A DNA stretch of 13,666 nt from CAZQEZ01 sp964592475 (GCA_964592475.1 CAZQEZ010000113.1:1-13666), one strand, 5' to 3'. Positions 6,939 to 13,666 are shown, numbered from the stretch's first letter. Numbers and translations are program-made. Notes: generated by a model not told the origin, from the letters alone.

Positions 6939-8560
6939 TAGTTAAGGTTTAAAGTAAGGTCAAACTCTGTTTGTACGCCCATGTCAACATCAAGCTTATA
7001 ACTTTCTTTAATTTTTACATGAGGAGGTGTGCCATTATCGGCATCTCTGGTAGTTTGCAATCGGGCAATAATAATTATATTTTTAGTTTTGAGCAGATTC
7101 TCAAACCTAGTTTTGTCCATTTCAATTATATCATCATATATTCCTTCACCGCCAGCTACTAATTCACCATTGGCATCTATTTCGGCTGAGCGAATTAAAT
7201 TTTTCTGGTCACCTACGAATAATGAATCTGTTACATTGAAATTTTCATCAGTAAAGAACATTTGTACATTGGCATCAATCGGGAATTGATTAACTATTTT
7301 TATTTTTAATAAAGCTTTCTGTACGTCTACTTGCTCTACATCTCCAAGGCTAAACTCCACAGTATCTTCTAATGTGATATTGCTGGCGCTGCCCCACATG
7401 GGTATTTCAGTAATTAAATTCAAGTCCAATTTACTGGTATCCGTTACAAAATTCTCAGAACGCCCTGCAGGATTGATTAGCACTGATGCATCATAAAATA
7501 GCTTTTCGGGTGTAAAATTAAAGATAGCGGATCCGTTAGTCACGTCAATAGTAGTTATTGCCGCACCTATAAGGTCGGCAGCGTCTACCACAAATGGACT
7601 GGGTGGCGAAGTATTAATAGCTAAACTTTCACCGGGTTCTTTTCGCGCTTCAAATTGATTCAGTGTTACTCGCACTGGGATGCCATATTCATTTTTAATT
7701 TCGAATCTTAAATTAAAACTTTCAAATGAAATATCAGCTCCTTCTAAGGTTTGACCAAGTCTGCTTATATCAATTTCATCAGAAGGGATAGATACGCTTT
7801 GTTGTCCGAAATAGCCCCCAATTAAAGTATAGTCAATATTTTCAAATGATAAGTTGAAATCTACATAATGAGTTATTGGTATCAACACTCCTGAGTTGCC
7901 TCCAAATACTTCAACCTTTACATTTATCGGCAATTTATTATAAGCCGGACTTAAAGTAGCGAAGTCGAATTGATAACCGGCCAGGTTTTTAATACCATTG
8001 CTAAATTGAATAACATTATTACCTTCAAAATCAAGGGTAAAAACCAGAGAGTCGCCATTCAATTCGATTGCAGGTGAGCTGAAAGTCATCTTTATTTCTG
8101 CTTGGATATTAGTAGAAGCACTGTAAAGTAGATCTCCAGCGGAAGCTACCATTTCGGTAAATTCTTCAGGAGACATATTGAGTGTCAATTCTTCAGTTCT
8201 TTCATACAAAACCTCTACATCATTTGCCGCCACCGATACAGGGCTTGTTTTAGTATAGGATCTATTTAAACTAAAGATAGGAACTTCAATCAAACTTGTA
8301 ATGTCTCTTGATTCGAGTTTGTCTTCATAATCCAAAAAATAAAGTCCGTCGGGATACACTGACAGTGCAGCTGAGTCTCTATCATTAAGTATGTCTTTGA
8401 TGCTGAGTGATCCATACAATACCGGAACTGAGTATGCTGGATTCCAGCTAACTTCTGCTATTCTATTAGGGTCAAATTCATCCGAATTTATACAAGAAGT
8501 TAAAAGAAACATCCATCCAAGTAGAAAATATCCACCGTAATTTTTGTCAATTTTTTTCAT
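6938..8560 (-). CDS. large outer-membrane lipoprotein, unknown family
   Basis: This encodes a 540-residue lipoprotein. The N-terminus has a hydrophobic stretch (YFLLGWMFLLTSC) with a lipobox ending at Cys23. The residues after the cysteine, INSDEFD, are acidic, which in Bacteroidota can favour export to the cell surface (inference). The rest is strand-rich with few helices. Two segments look like related immunoglobulin-like or LEA14-like strands: FNLRFEIKNEYGIPVRVTL in the middle and ALLKIKIVNQFPIDANVQMF near the C-terminus. The protein ends in FDLTLNLN. I recognise no named domain. It is first in the operon and its stop overlaps the start of the barrel gene, so the two are probably made in fixed proportion and may form a complex. 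The 180 nt upstream (8561-8740) are very AT-rich and hold the presumed promoter, but I found no good TTTG/TAnnTTTG pair there. Confidence 0.85.
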   Translation of the reverse strand: MKKIDKNYGGYFLLGWMFLLTSCINSDEFDPNRIAEVSWNPAYSVPVLYGSLSIKDILNDRDSAALSVYPDGLYFLDYEDKLESRDITSLIEVPIFSLNRSYTKTSPVSVAANDVEVLYERTEELTLNMSPEEFTEMVASAGDLLYSASTNIQAEIKMTFSSPAIELNGDSLVFTLDFEGNNVIQFSNGIKNLAGYQFDFATLSPAYNKLPINVKVEVFGGNSGVLIPITHYVDFNLSFENIDYTLIGGYFGQQSVSIPSDEIDISRLGQTLEGADISFESFNLRFEIKNEYGIPVRVTLNQFEARKEPGESLAINTSPPSPFVVDAADLIGAAITTIDVTNGSAIFNFTPEKLFYDASVLINPAGRSENFVTDTSKLDLNLITEIPMWGSASNITLEDTVEFSLGDVEQVDVQKALLKIKIVNQFPIDANVQMFFTDENFNVTDSLFVGDQKNLIRSAEIDANGELVAGGEGIYDDIIEMDKTRFENLLKTKNIIIIARLQTTRDADNGTPPHVKIKESYKLDVDMGVQTEFDLTLNLN

Positions 8561-8740
8561 AAAATTTAAGTTAGTACTACCATATTTTATTTTTAAAAGT
8601 TTGAAATTAAATACTTGAGAGATAATAAATTAACGCGAATTAAATGATTGATTACAGATGTAGGAAATGTGATTAATAAAGAAAAAAATCACAAATTAAA
8701 ATAGGAATAAGTTATTAAAAAATTGGATAAAATAAAGATT

Positions 8741-9835
8741 TTAATATTTCTCCATTCTGGGAATTAAATTTCCGGAGGTTGTTTGATAAGTTTGGAACAT
8801 ATCAGCAGTCATACAGCTATGTACAGGTAAGATTGTAATAATATCACCAATTTTAATATGATTAATATAGTTTGTCGGTGCTTTTATTATGCCATGCTCT
8901 TGAGATAATCTAGTAATGTAGACATTTGGTATAGGATTGCCCCAACCCGAAGCCAGGGTATTGGCTGCTAATCCATATACTATACCATAAGACTCATGTT
9001 GGATCAGGTCTTTAGAGAAATGCACTCCACCACCATATATCACTATTTCTTCGCGCTGAGGATGTTTTGACACTACCGGGCATGCCATGGCCAGCGCTAT
9101 TTGATCATAATTACAGGCACCTATTTGCTGCTGCATCAGGTCATAAAACACAAAATTTCCGGGTCTTATCTCATTCACTTCGTCAAACTCTTGCGCAACG
9201 CTACAAGTAGGAGTATCGCCAATACTTATTATTAATTCAGGATATTGCGAGTTTAAGTTGTTTTTGACAAATCGCATTTTCTCCAGGCTTTTTTTATGAA
9301 TAGTCAATATTTCAGCTGCGCCTCTAGCCGAATAGCTTTGCCCGGCATGAGTAAGCAGGCCTTTGATTTTAAGATTTTTGTCATTCCGTTGTTCTATTAC
9401 CTTTTTTATTTCGTCAATATTCCTCCAGTGAATACCGGTACGATAATAATCTACATCAATAGCAATGAACATGCCTACCGGATATTGTAAATGTTGATTC
9501 AAAAACTGAACGCTCTCTACTGATTCCAACAAAATATTCAACTGGATATTGCCAGCTAAGCTATTGATAATAGCTATTTCATGAATATTTACAGGGAAAG
9601 CCACCGTAATATCCCGCCAGCCTACCCGGGCAAAGTATTCGGCCATGTGAAAAGAAGATACCGTAATACTTTGTATTCCGGCTTCACGAAACCATTCACC
9701 TATCTTGTGCGAAACATGCGTTTTAAAGTGCGGCCTTAGCACAATATTATTTTTAAGTGCTTTTTCAGCCATCATAGCAATATTGCTTTTGCATTTTAGT
9801 TCGTCTAGCAATAAAGTAGGCCGTGTTGTTTTCAT
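8741..9835 (-). CDS. fold-type III PLP enzyme, D-threonine aldolase / D-serine dehydratase-like
   Basis: This encodes a 364-residue cytoplasmic enzyme of the alanine racemase N-terminal fold, normal length for the D-threonine aldolase / D-serine dehydratase (DSD1) family. Lys38 in RPHFKTH is the expected PLP Schiff-base lysine. AIDVDYYRTGI, LLTHAGQSY, SIGDTPTC and EIRPGNFVFYD are typical barrel motifs. Near the C-terminus PVHSCMTAD places His339 and Cys341 in the H-x-C pair that binds the catalytic metal ion in this family. This fits metal-dependent removal or cleavage of D-beta-hydroxy amino acids such as D-serine or D-threonine. Which reaction it catalyses, dehydration or retro-aldol cleavage, cannot be told from sequence, and automated labels such as alanine racemase would be misleading. 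It starts 26 nt after the GH5-like gene, so the two are probably co-transcribed. No clear terminator hairpin follows. Confidence 0.9.
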   Translation of the reverse strand: MKTTRPTLLLDELKCKSNIAMMAEKALKNNIVLRPHFKTHVSHKIGEWFREAGIQSITVSSFHMAEYFARVGWRDITVAFPVNIHEIAIINSLAGNIQLNILLESVESVQFLNQHLQYPVGMFIAIDVDYYRTGIHWRNIDEIKKVIEQRNDKNLKIKGLLTHAGQSYSARGAAEILTIHKKSLEKMRFVKNNLNSQYPELIISIGDTPTCSVAQEFDEVNEIRPGNFVFYDLMQQQIGACNYDQIALAMACPVVSKHPQREEIVIYGGGVHFSKDLIQHESYGIVYGLAANTLASGWGNPIPNVYITRLSQEHGIIKAPTNYINHIKIGDIITILPVHSCMTADMFQTYQTTSGNLIPRMEKY

Positions 9836-9861
9836 GATTAATTATCCTTCTCAGGCAGATT

Positions 9862-10578
9862 CTAATTACCTACTACAATATCGATTAATTCCAGATCAGG
9901 TTCACCTTGCTCATTTACTAAACCAAAGCTACCACTTTTGTAATCCCAGTTGGAATAAGCAACATTGTTTTCTTCAAAAACGTCAATTATATCCCGATAC
10001 CAGTTGAGCATATCTTCGCGTGGCGCATTAGCAATAACCCCAAATTCACCGCAAAATAATATTAAGCCTGTTTTTTCTGCTTTATTAAAAGGTTTGGCCA
10101 TCATTTTTTTCAGGGTTTCTTTGTTATAGCTCTTATCTTTCAGGTTTTCTAGTCTTTGCTGGTAGTCAGTTGAAATATCATTCCATGCATTAGCTGGAAT
10201 TAGTTCGCCAGGGTATTGGACAGGCCCCTTGTAATTTTTCAAATAGGTCCAGCTGGCCTGGTAATGGGTGAGCAAAAATGGCTCGTAAAAATGGTAACTT
10301 AGTACGATATTAGTGTCTTTTTCAGGAATTTTTAACTCATCAAAAGTGTGTATGCGTAAATGATCAAAACCTAATGAACGAATGTAATCAATATCATCAA
10401 GAGTAATGTAGGCTTCACGCTCTGCACCTCTTCTGCTACTTTGCGACAACCAATGAGATAAGTTGGTGCCTCGTTTTATTTTAAAGCTGTCAAATTTTGG
10501 TTCAATCTGATCACTTTTTTGTTGCTCACAGCCAAAAATCGTATAGGTAAACAAAAACAATAAAAGGTAATTTTTCAT
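9862..10578 (-). CDS. GH5 cellulase-family lipoprotein with large internal deletion (probable pseudogene)
   Basis: This encodes a 238-residue predicted lipoprotein (FLFTYTIFGC, lipobox ending at Cys17). Residues 36-76 match the GH5 N-terminus (RGTNLSHWLSQSSRRG, then GFDHLRI). At about residues 76-77 the sequence jumps to what is normally a late barrel segment: HTFDELKIPEKDTNIVLSYH, then FYEPFLLTHYQASW. The C-terminal part is ordinary GH5, with FCGEFGV carrying Glu178, the expected nucleophile, and NWDYKSGSFG. The stretch with beta-strands 2-5, including the Asn-Glu-Pro motif bearing the acid/base glutamate, is absent. About 110-130 residues appear missing compared with typical ~350-residue relatives, an estimate from family knowledge. 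The frame is intact across the junction near 10350. A catalytically active glucanase is therefore unlikely; it is either a decaying gene or a reduced carbohydrate-binding protein. Confidence 0.85.
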   Translation of the reverse strand: MKNYLLLFLFTYTIFGCEQQKSDQIEPKFDSFKIKRGTNLSHWLSQSSRRGAEREAYITLDDIDYIRSLGFDHLRIHTFDELKIPEKDTNIVLSYHFYEPFLLTHYQASWTYLKNYKGPVQYPGELIPANAWNDISTDYQQRLENLKDKSYNKETLKKMMAKPFNKAEKTGLILFCGEFGVIANAPREDMLNWYRDIIDVFEENNVAYSNWDYKSGSFGLVNEQGEPDLELIDIVVGN

Positions 10579-10659
10579 ATCTTGCAGGTTTATGTGTAAT
10601 AATTATTGCATTTGGCATCATCTCTGATGTCTACCCAAATAGAATAAAATTTTTTGATA

Positions 10660-11949
10660 ATGTATAGTAGAATACTAAGAAAAATTTCAGTTTTATCACT
10701 TCTTGTTTTTTCGGTGAGTATAAGCTGGGCCCAGGATGAGGCTTTTGCCAGAAAAGTAATAGATACATTGGCAGCAGCAGGAATGCATGGAAGAGGATAT
10801 GTAAACGATGGTGAACAAATTGCGGCGAAATACATTGCTCATCAATTCAATCAAATGGGTCTCGAAAGCTACTATCGCAATTATTTTCAAAAATTTAAAT
10901 TCCCTATCAATACCTTTCCCGGCAAAATGGAAGTATCGATTAATGGCAAATTATTAGTTCCTGGTGAAGATTATCTCGCATTACCGGCTTCACCGGCATA
11001 TGATTTCAAAGGCGAAGTAGTTTATCTAAATCAGGAACAGTTAATGGATTCTCGCAAGCTGCTGTATCGTGCACGGGAGTTTGAAAAAGCAGCTTTGGTA
11101 GCTGACCTGAGCGGTGTAGAGCAATTGTCTAACAAAAAACAGGTGATAGAGAATATCAACCAAGCAGCCAATACTTTAAAAGATCATCCTATTATTTGGA
11201 TTACCAGTGAAAAATTAACCTGGTCTTTGGCCGGCTATACTAGCAATGTGCCTATCATTCAAATAAAAAAATCGGCGTTGGAGCAAATGGTTCAAAAGGT
11301 GGAAATTGATATTGAAAACAAATATTATGAGCAATATTCTACTCAAAATGTAATTGGATTGCTGGAAGGGCAGCAAAAGGATACTCTGATTGTACTTACC
11401 GCGCATTATGATCATTTGGGAAGAATGGGTTCAGCCACTTATTTTCCGGGAGCCAATGATAATGCCAGCGGTGTGGCAATGCTTTTAAATTTGGCCAGGC
11501 ATTATGCTAAAAACGATAAAAAACCTCATTATTCCATGGCTTTTATTGCCTTCGGAGCTGAAGAATCAGGTTTAATCGGAAGTCGATATTTCGTAAATAA
11601 CCCTCCTTTTTTATTAACTAAAATTAAATTTTTGATCAATCTTGACTTGGCCGGTACGGGCGACGATGGCATTACGGTAGTAAATGCTACTAAATTTCCC
11701 GAGTATTTTTATCAATTAGAAAATTTGAATCGGCAATACACGCTGCTGACTCAAGTAAAAAAACGAGGAGAGGCTTGCAATAGCGACCATTGTTTTTTTT
11801 ATATGGCAGGTGTTCCATGCTTTTACATATATACTTTGGGTGGTATTACCGCATACCACGATGTAGATGATAAAGCAGCTACTTTGCCTCTTACTGAATA
11901 TAGAGATTATTTTACTTTATTACATAAGTTCATTGAGAAGTTAATGTAA
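10660..11949 (+). CDS. secreted M28 family zinc aminopeptidase
   Basis: This encodes a 429-residue exported metallopeptidase. I use the ATG at 10660; an in-frame TTG at 10654 adds two residues and is less likely. The signal peptide is MYSRILRKISVLSLLVFSVS followed by ISWA, cleaved before QDE. A PA-like insert (about 115-215, with FKGEVVYL and KAALVADL) interrupts the peptidase fold. All expected ligands of the co-catalytic zinc pair are visible: His249 (LTAHYDH), Asp267 (GANDNASG), Glu302 with neighbouring catalytic Glu301 (AEESG), Asp329 (NLDLAG) and His400 (AYHDVDD). The family releases N-terminal amino acids from peptides in the periplasm or outside the cell. The DinB-like gene follows after 27 nt, probably on the same transcript. 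It is divergent from the GH5-like gene across an 81-nt gap that must hold both promoters, though no clear boxes are seen there. Confidence 0.93.
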   Translation: MYSRILRKISVLSLLVFSVSISWAQDEAFARKVIDTLAAAGMHGRGYVNDGEQIAAKYIAHQFNQMGLESYYRNYFQKFKFPINTFPGKMEVSINGKLLVPGEDYLALPASPAYDFKGEVVYLNQEQLMDSRKLLYRAREFEKAALVADLSGVEQLSNKKQVIENINQAANTLKDHPIIWITSEKLTWSLAGYTSNVPIIQIKKSALEQMVQKVEIDIENKYYEQYSTQNVIGLLEGQQKDTLIVLTAHYDHLGRMGSATYFPGANDNASGVAMLLNLARHYAKNDKKPHYSMAFIAFGAEESGLIGSRYFVNNPPFLLTKIKFLINLDLAGTGDDGITVVNATKFPEYFYQLENLNRQYTLLTQVKKRGEACNSDHCFFYMAGVPCFYIYTLGGITAYHDVDDKAATLPLTEYRDYFTLLHKFIEKLM

Positions 11950-11976
11950 ATTTTCATTCCAAATAAAAAAATAGCC

Positions 11977-12483
11977 ATGAAGAATATATTGTTAATTGTT
12001 CTGATTTTTTTTGCCAGTGCAGCTAATGGCCAGTCTTATTTTACAAAAGAATATTCTGAGGTATGGAGCAGGGCAAGTGAGTATACACTGGAGGTGGCCA
12101 AGGCTATGCCAGTAGAATTGTACAATTATAAACCGTATGATGATGCCATGACTTTCCATCAACAAATGGAGCATTTGGTAAATAATATAGCCTTTCTTAG
12201 CAGTAAAATAACAGGTGAAAAGGTGGCACTGGATGTCTCAGAAGGAGAACGCTTGAAAGAAGATATAATCAATTCTTTAGAAACGTCTTTTCATAATGTA
12301 GGTAGATTAATAGCTGAAATAGATGAAACTTCCTTGAAAGAAGAAATAACATTTGCCCGTACAAAAATGAGTAGAGAAAATTTGTTTTACCTAATTCGCA
12401 ATCACATGGCACATCATCGAGGGCAGGCAATTTTATACTTAAGAATGAATGATATTGCAGCGCCACGATATGTAGGGTGGTAA
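11977..12483 (+). CDS. DinB-fold protein with signal peptide
   Basis: This encodes a 168-residue protein with a signal peptide (MKNILLIVLIFFASAANG, then QSYF), which places it in the periplasm. The mature part is a four-helix bundle of the DinB/YfiT superfamily, with the metal-binding histidines visible as His66 (MEHLV) and the HMAHHRGQ motif (143-150), where His143 and His147 give the usual H-x3-H. DinB-like proteins include thiol S-transferases and damage-induced proteins of unknown reaction; most are cytoplasmic, but exported members are common in Bacteroidota. Nothing here indicates the substrate, and the name does not imply DNA polymerase IV. It lies 27 nt after the M28 peptidase and probably shares its transcript. 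It ends 7 nt from the convergent BatE-like gene. Confidence 0.9.
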   Translation: MKNILLIVLIFFASAANGQSYFTKEYSEVWSRASEYTLEVAKAMPVELYNYKPYDDAMTFHQQMEHLVNNIAFLSSKITGEKVALDVSEGERLKEDIINSLETSFHNVGRLIAEIDETSLKEEITFARTKMSRENLFYLIRNHMAHHRGQAILYLRMNDIAAPRYVGW

Positions 12484-12490
12484 AAGCTGG

Positions 12491-13228
12491 TTATTCAGCA
12501 ATTTTCATCAAATGATTTTTTCGGATAAAGGCAGTTTTATCATTCCATTTAATTTTGGTCCACACGTCATGCTCACCTATTACCAATACTCGATGCCCCT
12601 CGTCAACCACTTCTACTAAGTTGGCACCTGCTGAGGGTGCCTCCATTAAAAAGCTATTGGTAGTGCTTATAATGGCCTTTCGATACCTGTCGCCAAAATT
12701 GATTAAATAAATTATGCCAAGCATTAAAACCACAAACCCAACGGCCCATCCAACTGGTTTTTGATTTTTTTTTCGTTTGAAATAAGTCATATAACCAACC
12801 CATAGCAAAGCTATAGTCAACAAAAAATAAATGATAGTAGCAAAATGCCGATGATAGATACTCAAAAAATATTCCAAATCGTTAAATTCGTAACCTGTCA
12901 GGTTATACTCATCAGCCAAGTCATCCATTTTTCGCAAAGCAGCTTTATTGGCAGTTTGACGATAATATAAATTCAAATAAAATAAAGCTTGAGTATAATC
13001 ACCCAGCCCTTCCCTGATAAATGCCATTCTAAGTAGCATACCTGGCGTATAAACATCAGCTTGCGTAAAAAGCTGCTGGTATAAATCATATGATTCAGTA
13101 TATTTTTTTTGGGTGAATAATGAATCAGCTTTGTTTAACAGCATTTCAGGTTCCTGCGCAGAGATTTCATTTGCCATAAAAATGAAAGCCACAGCAATCA
13201 ATATTAAAAACTTTATCTTATTTCTCAT
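12491..13228 (-). CDS. TPR and SH3 domain membrane protein, BatE-like
   Basis: This encodes a 245-residue membrane protein. I choose the ATG at 13228; an in-frame TTG at 13243 would add five residues before a normal signal peptide (MRNKIKFLILIAVAFIFMAN followed by EISA, cleavage before QEP). Residues about 29-90 form about two TPR units (ADSLFTQKKYTESYDLYQQL; MAFIREGLGDYTQALFYLNL). Two transmembrane helices follow (about 130-150 and 160-178), separated by a basic loop (KRKKNQK). A C-terminal SH3-like domain (about 190-243) contains APSAGANLVEVVDEGHRV and VWTKIKW. This order is that of BatE proteins of the Bacteroidota aerotolerance (Bat) operon, but no MoxR or VWA-domain Bat genes are adjacent, so the assignment is to architecture rather than function. 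It converges with the DinB-like gene and is probably transcribed alone. Confidence 0.85.
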   Translation of the reverse strand: MRNKIKFLILIAVAFIFMANEISAQEPEMLLNKADSLFTQKKYTESYDLYQQLFTQADVYTPGMLLRMAFIREGLGDYTQALFYLNLYYRQTANKAALRKMDDLADEYNLTGYEFNDLEYFLSIYHRHFATIIYFLLTIALLWVGYMTYFKRKKNQKPVGWAVGFVVLMLGIIYLINFGDRYRKAIISTTNSFLMEAPSAGANLVEVVDEGHRVLVIGEHDVWTKIKWNDKTAFIRKNHLMKIAE

Positions 13229-13266
13229 TGGTTGAGCAGTCAATTCCTGTTTTAGTTTAAACGTTT

Positions 13267-13297
13267 GGAATGTAGGATTTTATAAAACCGGAGCAAA
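13267..13297 (-). promoter_or_regulatory. candidate Bacteroidota promoter of the BatE-like gene
   Basis: On the minus strand TTTG (13297-13294) is followed by exactly 19 nt and then TACATTCC (13274-13267), which matches TAnnTTTG at the TA and the first two T positions only. The spacing is that of the Bacteroidota -33/-7 consensus, and the predicted transcript start would lie about 30 nt before the ATG at 13228, which also argues against the TTG start. Confidence 0.42.
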
Positions 13298-13332
13298 ATT
13301 AAATAAATTCTTGTTTACAATCGGCGGAAAAC

Positions 13333-13365
13333 AAAAAAAGCGCGGCAATTCCTGCTCGCGCTTTT
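13333..13365 (-). terminator. rho-independent terminator of a minus-strand transcript arriving from the right
   Basis: The stem is AAAAGCGCG (13336-13344) with CGCGCTTTT (13357-13365), extended inside by GCA/TGC with one bulged T around a 5-nt loop. Seven A residues on the left (13333-13339) become a seven-T tract on the minus strand; only four T follow on the plus strand, so minus is the better direction. The gene to its left is transcribed away from it, so it must end a unit lying to the right. Confidence 0.75.
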
Positions 13366-13419
13366 ATACTCTGTAAATTATAAAGGTGGTATTATGTTTT
13401 TTAAAGCGATTTTATTTTG

Positions 13420-13546
13420 CTATTGCCATTGAAACTCTACCACTTCACCATTATCAAAAATTACGGCTCTATATGATTTATTGTGGAATATCCTTATTAG
13501 TAAATACAAGAAGACTTGAAATAATATTAAAATATTTCAATTTCAT
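13420..13546 (-). pseudogene. possible small gene or gene remnant upstream of the terminator
   Basis: On the minus strand an ATG at 13546 opens MKLKYFNIISSLLVFTNKDI, with a signal-peptide look, and stops at 13478. In the neighbouring frame an open stretch ends at 13420 and reads NKSYRAVIFDNGEVVEFQWQ, which looks like real protein. Joining them needs one frame change, so this could be a frameshifted small gene or a decayed tail. The stop lies 54 nt before a strong terminator in the right direction. I recognise no family, and chance coding is a real possibility. Confidence 0.22.
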
Positions 13547-13586
13547 CAAAATATTAGAAAGAATATTTGCTTTTTAACCACCCCCT

Positions 13587-13600
13587 GTCCGCCAGCGGAC
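13587..13600. repeat. GC-rich perfect palindrome, REP-like
   Basis: GTCCGC, a CA loop and GCGGAC form a perfect 6-bp inverted repeat, strikingly GC-rich within a strongly AT-rich non-coding stretch. It is preceded by CCCCCT and followed by the octamer repeats. Short GC-rich intergenic palindromes of this sort recur in some Bacteroidota genomes; no second copy is in this window. Confidence 0.6.
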
Positions 13601-13604
13601 CATT

Positions 13605-13652
13605 ATTTGGGTATTTGGGTATTTGGTTATTTGGGTATTTGGTTATTTCGGG
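13605..13652. repeat. octamer tandem repeat ATTTGGGT / ATTTGGTT
   Basis: Five uninterrupted 8-bp units run from 13605 to 13644 in the order ATTTGGGT, ATTTGGGT, ATTTGGTT, ATTTGGGT, ATTTGGTT, followed by a diverged sixth (ATTTCGGG, 13645-13652). The unit is not a multiple of three and the tract lies in non-coding DNA just after the palindrome. Confidence 0.92.
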
Positions 13653-13666
13653 TCAAAACAAAAGCA

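Larger units (their letters stand above)
13244..13666. other. intergenic region with terminator, remnant and repeats
   Basis: From left to right this stretch holds the promoter candidate of the BatE-like gene, a strong minus-strand terminator (13333-13365), an AT-rich segment with a possible minus-strand gene remnant (13420-13546), a GC-rich palindrome and an octamer array reaching nearly to the window end. A 63-codon plus-strand frame at 13386-13577 has no support. No RNA gene or mobile element gene is visible. Confidence 0.7.

Noticed and set aside
8561..8740. AT-rich 180 nt gap examined for small RNA, terminator or promoter
   Set aside because: No stable hairpin with a T tract and no TTTG/TAnnTTTG pair at proper spacing could be found by eye.
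9705..10007. 100-codon plus-strand frame across the PLP enzyme and GH5-like gene boundary
   Set aside because: Both genes beneath it on the minus strand are clearly coding with recognisable motifs.
10632..10641. TACCCAAATA, the complement of one octamer-repeat unit, in the divergent M28/GH5 gap
   Set aside because: It is a single copy of an AT-rich decamer with no flanking palindrome; chance is a sufficient explanation.
12482..12505. Possible bidirectional terminator between the DinB-like and BatE-like genes
   Set aside because: The core stem is only 4 bp (GCTG/CAGC), with AAAA and TTTT arms offset by a two-base bulge; too weak to annotate.
13386..13577. 63-codon plus-strand frame in the right-hand intergenic region
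   Set aside because: The peptide is rich in residues expected from translated AT-rich DNA and shows no domain; the minus strand carries the better protein-like segment.

Overview
The window looks like ordinary chromosome of a Bacteroidota bacterium, most likely a member of the Cytophagales. Evidence is the AT-rich sequence, weak ribosome binding sites, a promoter candidate of the TTTG / 19 nt / TAnnTTTG type, many Sec- or lipobox-bearing envelope proteins, and families typical of that phylum (DUF5723-like barrel, PD40-OmpA protein, Bacteroidota-type lipoproteins). No rRNA, tRNA, CRISPR array, integrase or transposase is visible.

Layout. (1) 104-895, plus strand: a tight run of three small cytoplasmic proteins; the last resembles DUF5752. 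(2) 892-3297, minus strand: a GH65 glycoside phosphorylase/hydrolase whose stop codon interlocks with that of the DUF5752-like gene in a shared CTAG. (3) 3451-8560, minus strand: a three-gene envelope operon read as lipoprotein, DUF5723-like outer-membrane barrel, then PD40-OmpA protein. It has a TAATG stop/start overlap, a 20 nt gap and a strong terminator (3388-3418). (4) 8741-10578, minus strand: a GH5-like lipoprotein that has lost the middle of its catalytic barrel, followed 26 nt later by a fold-III PLP enzyme of the D-threonine aldolase / D-serine dehydratase type. (5) 10660-12483, plus strand: a secreted M28 zinc aminopeptidase and a secreted DinB-fold protein. (6) 12491-13228, minus strand: a TPR / two-helix / SH3 membrane protein resembling BatE, with its own promoter candidate. 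(7) 13244-13666: non-coding, with a strong minus-strand terminator, a possible gene remnant, a perfect GC-rich palindrome and an octamer tandem repeat.

The clearest multi-gene unit is the lipoprotein-barrel-OmpA operon, which by composition could build an outer-membrane assembly tethered to peptidoglycan; its function is not known to me. The clearest anomaly is the GH5-like gene: it keeps the reading frame, signal peptide and nucleophile motif, but lacks the part of the barrel that carries the acid/base glutamate. I see no recognised defence, mobile or biosynthetic system, and would call this mostly an ordinary region with a few points worth checking.
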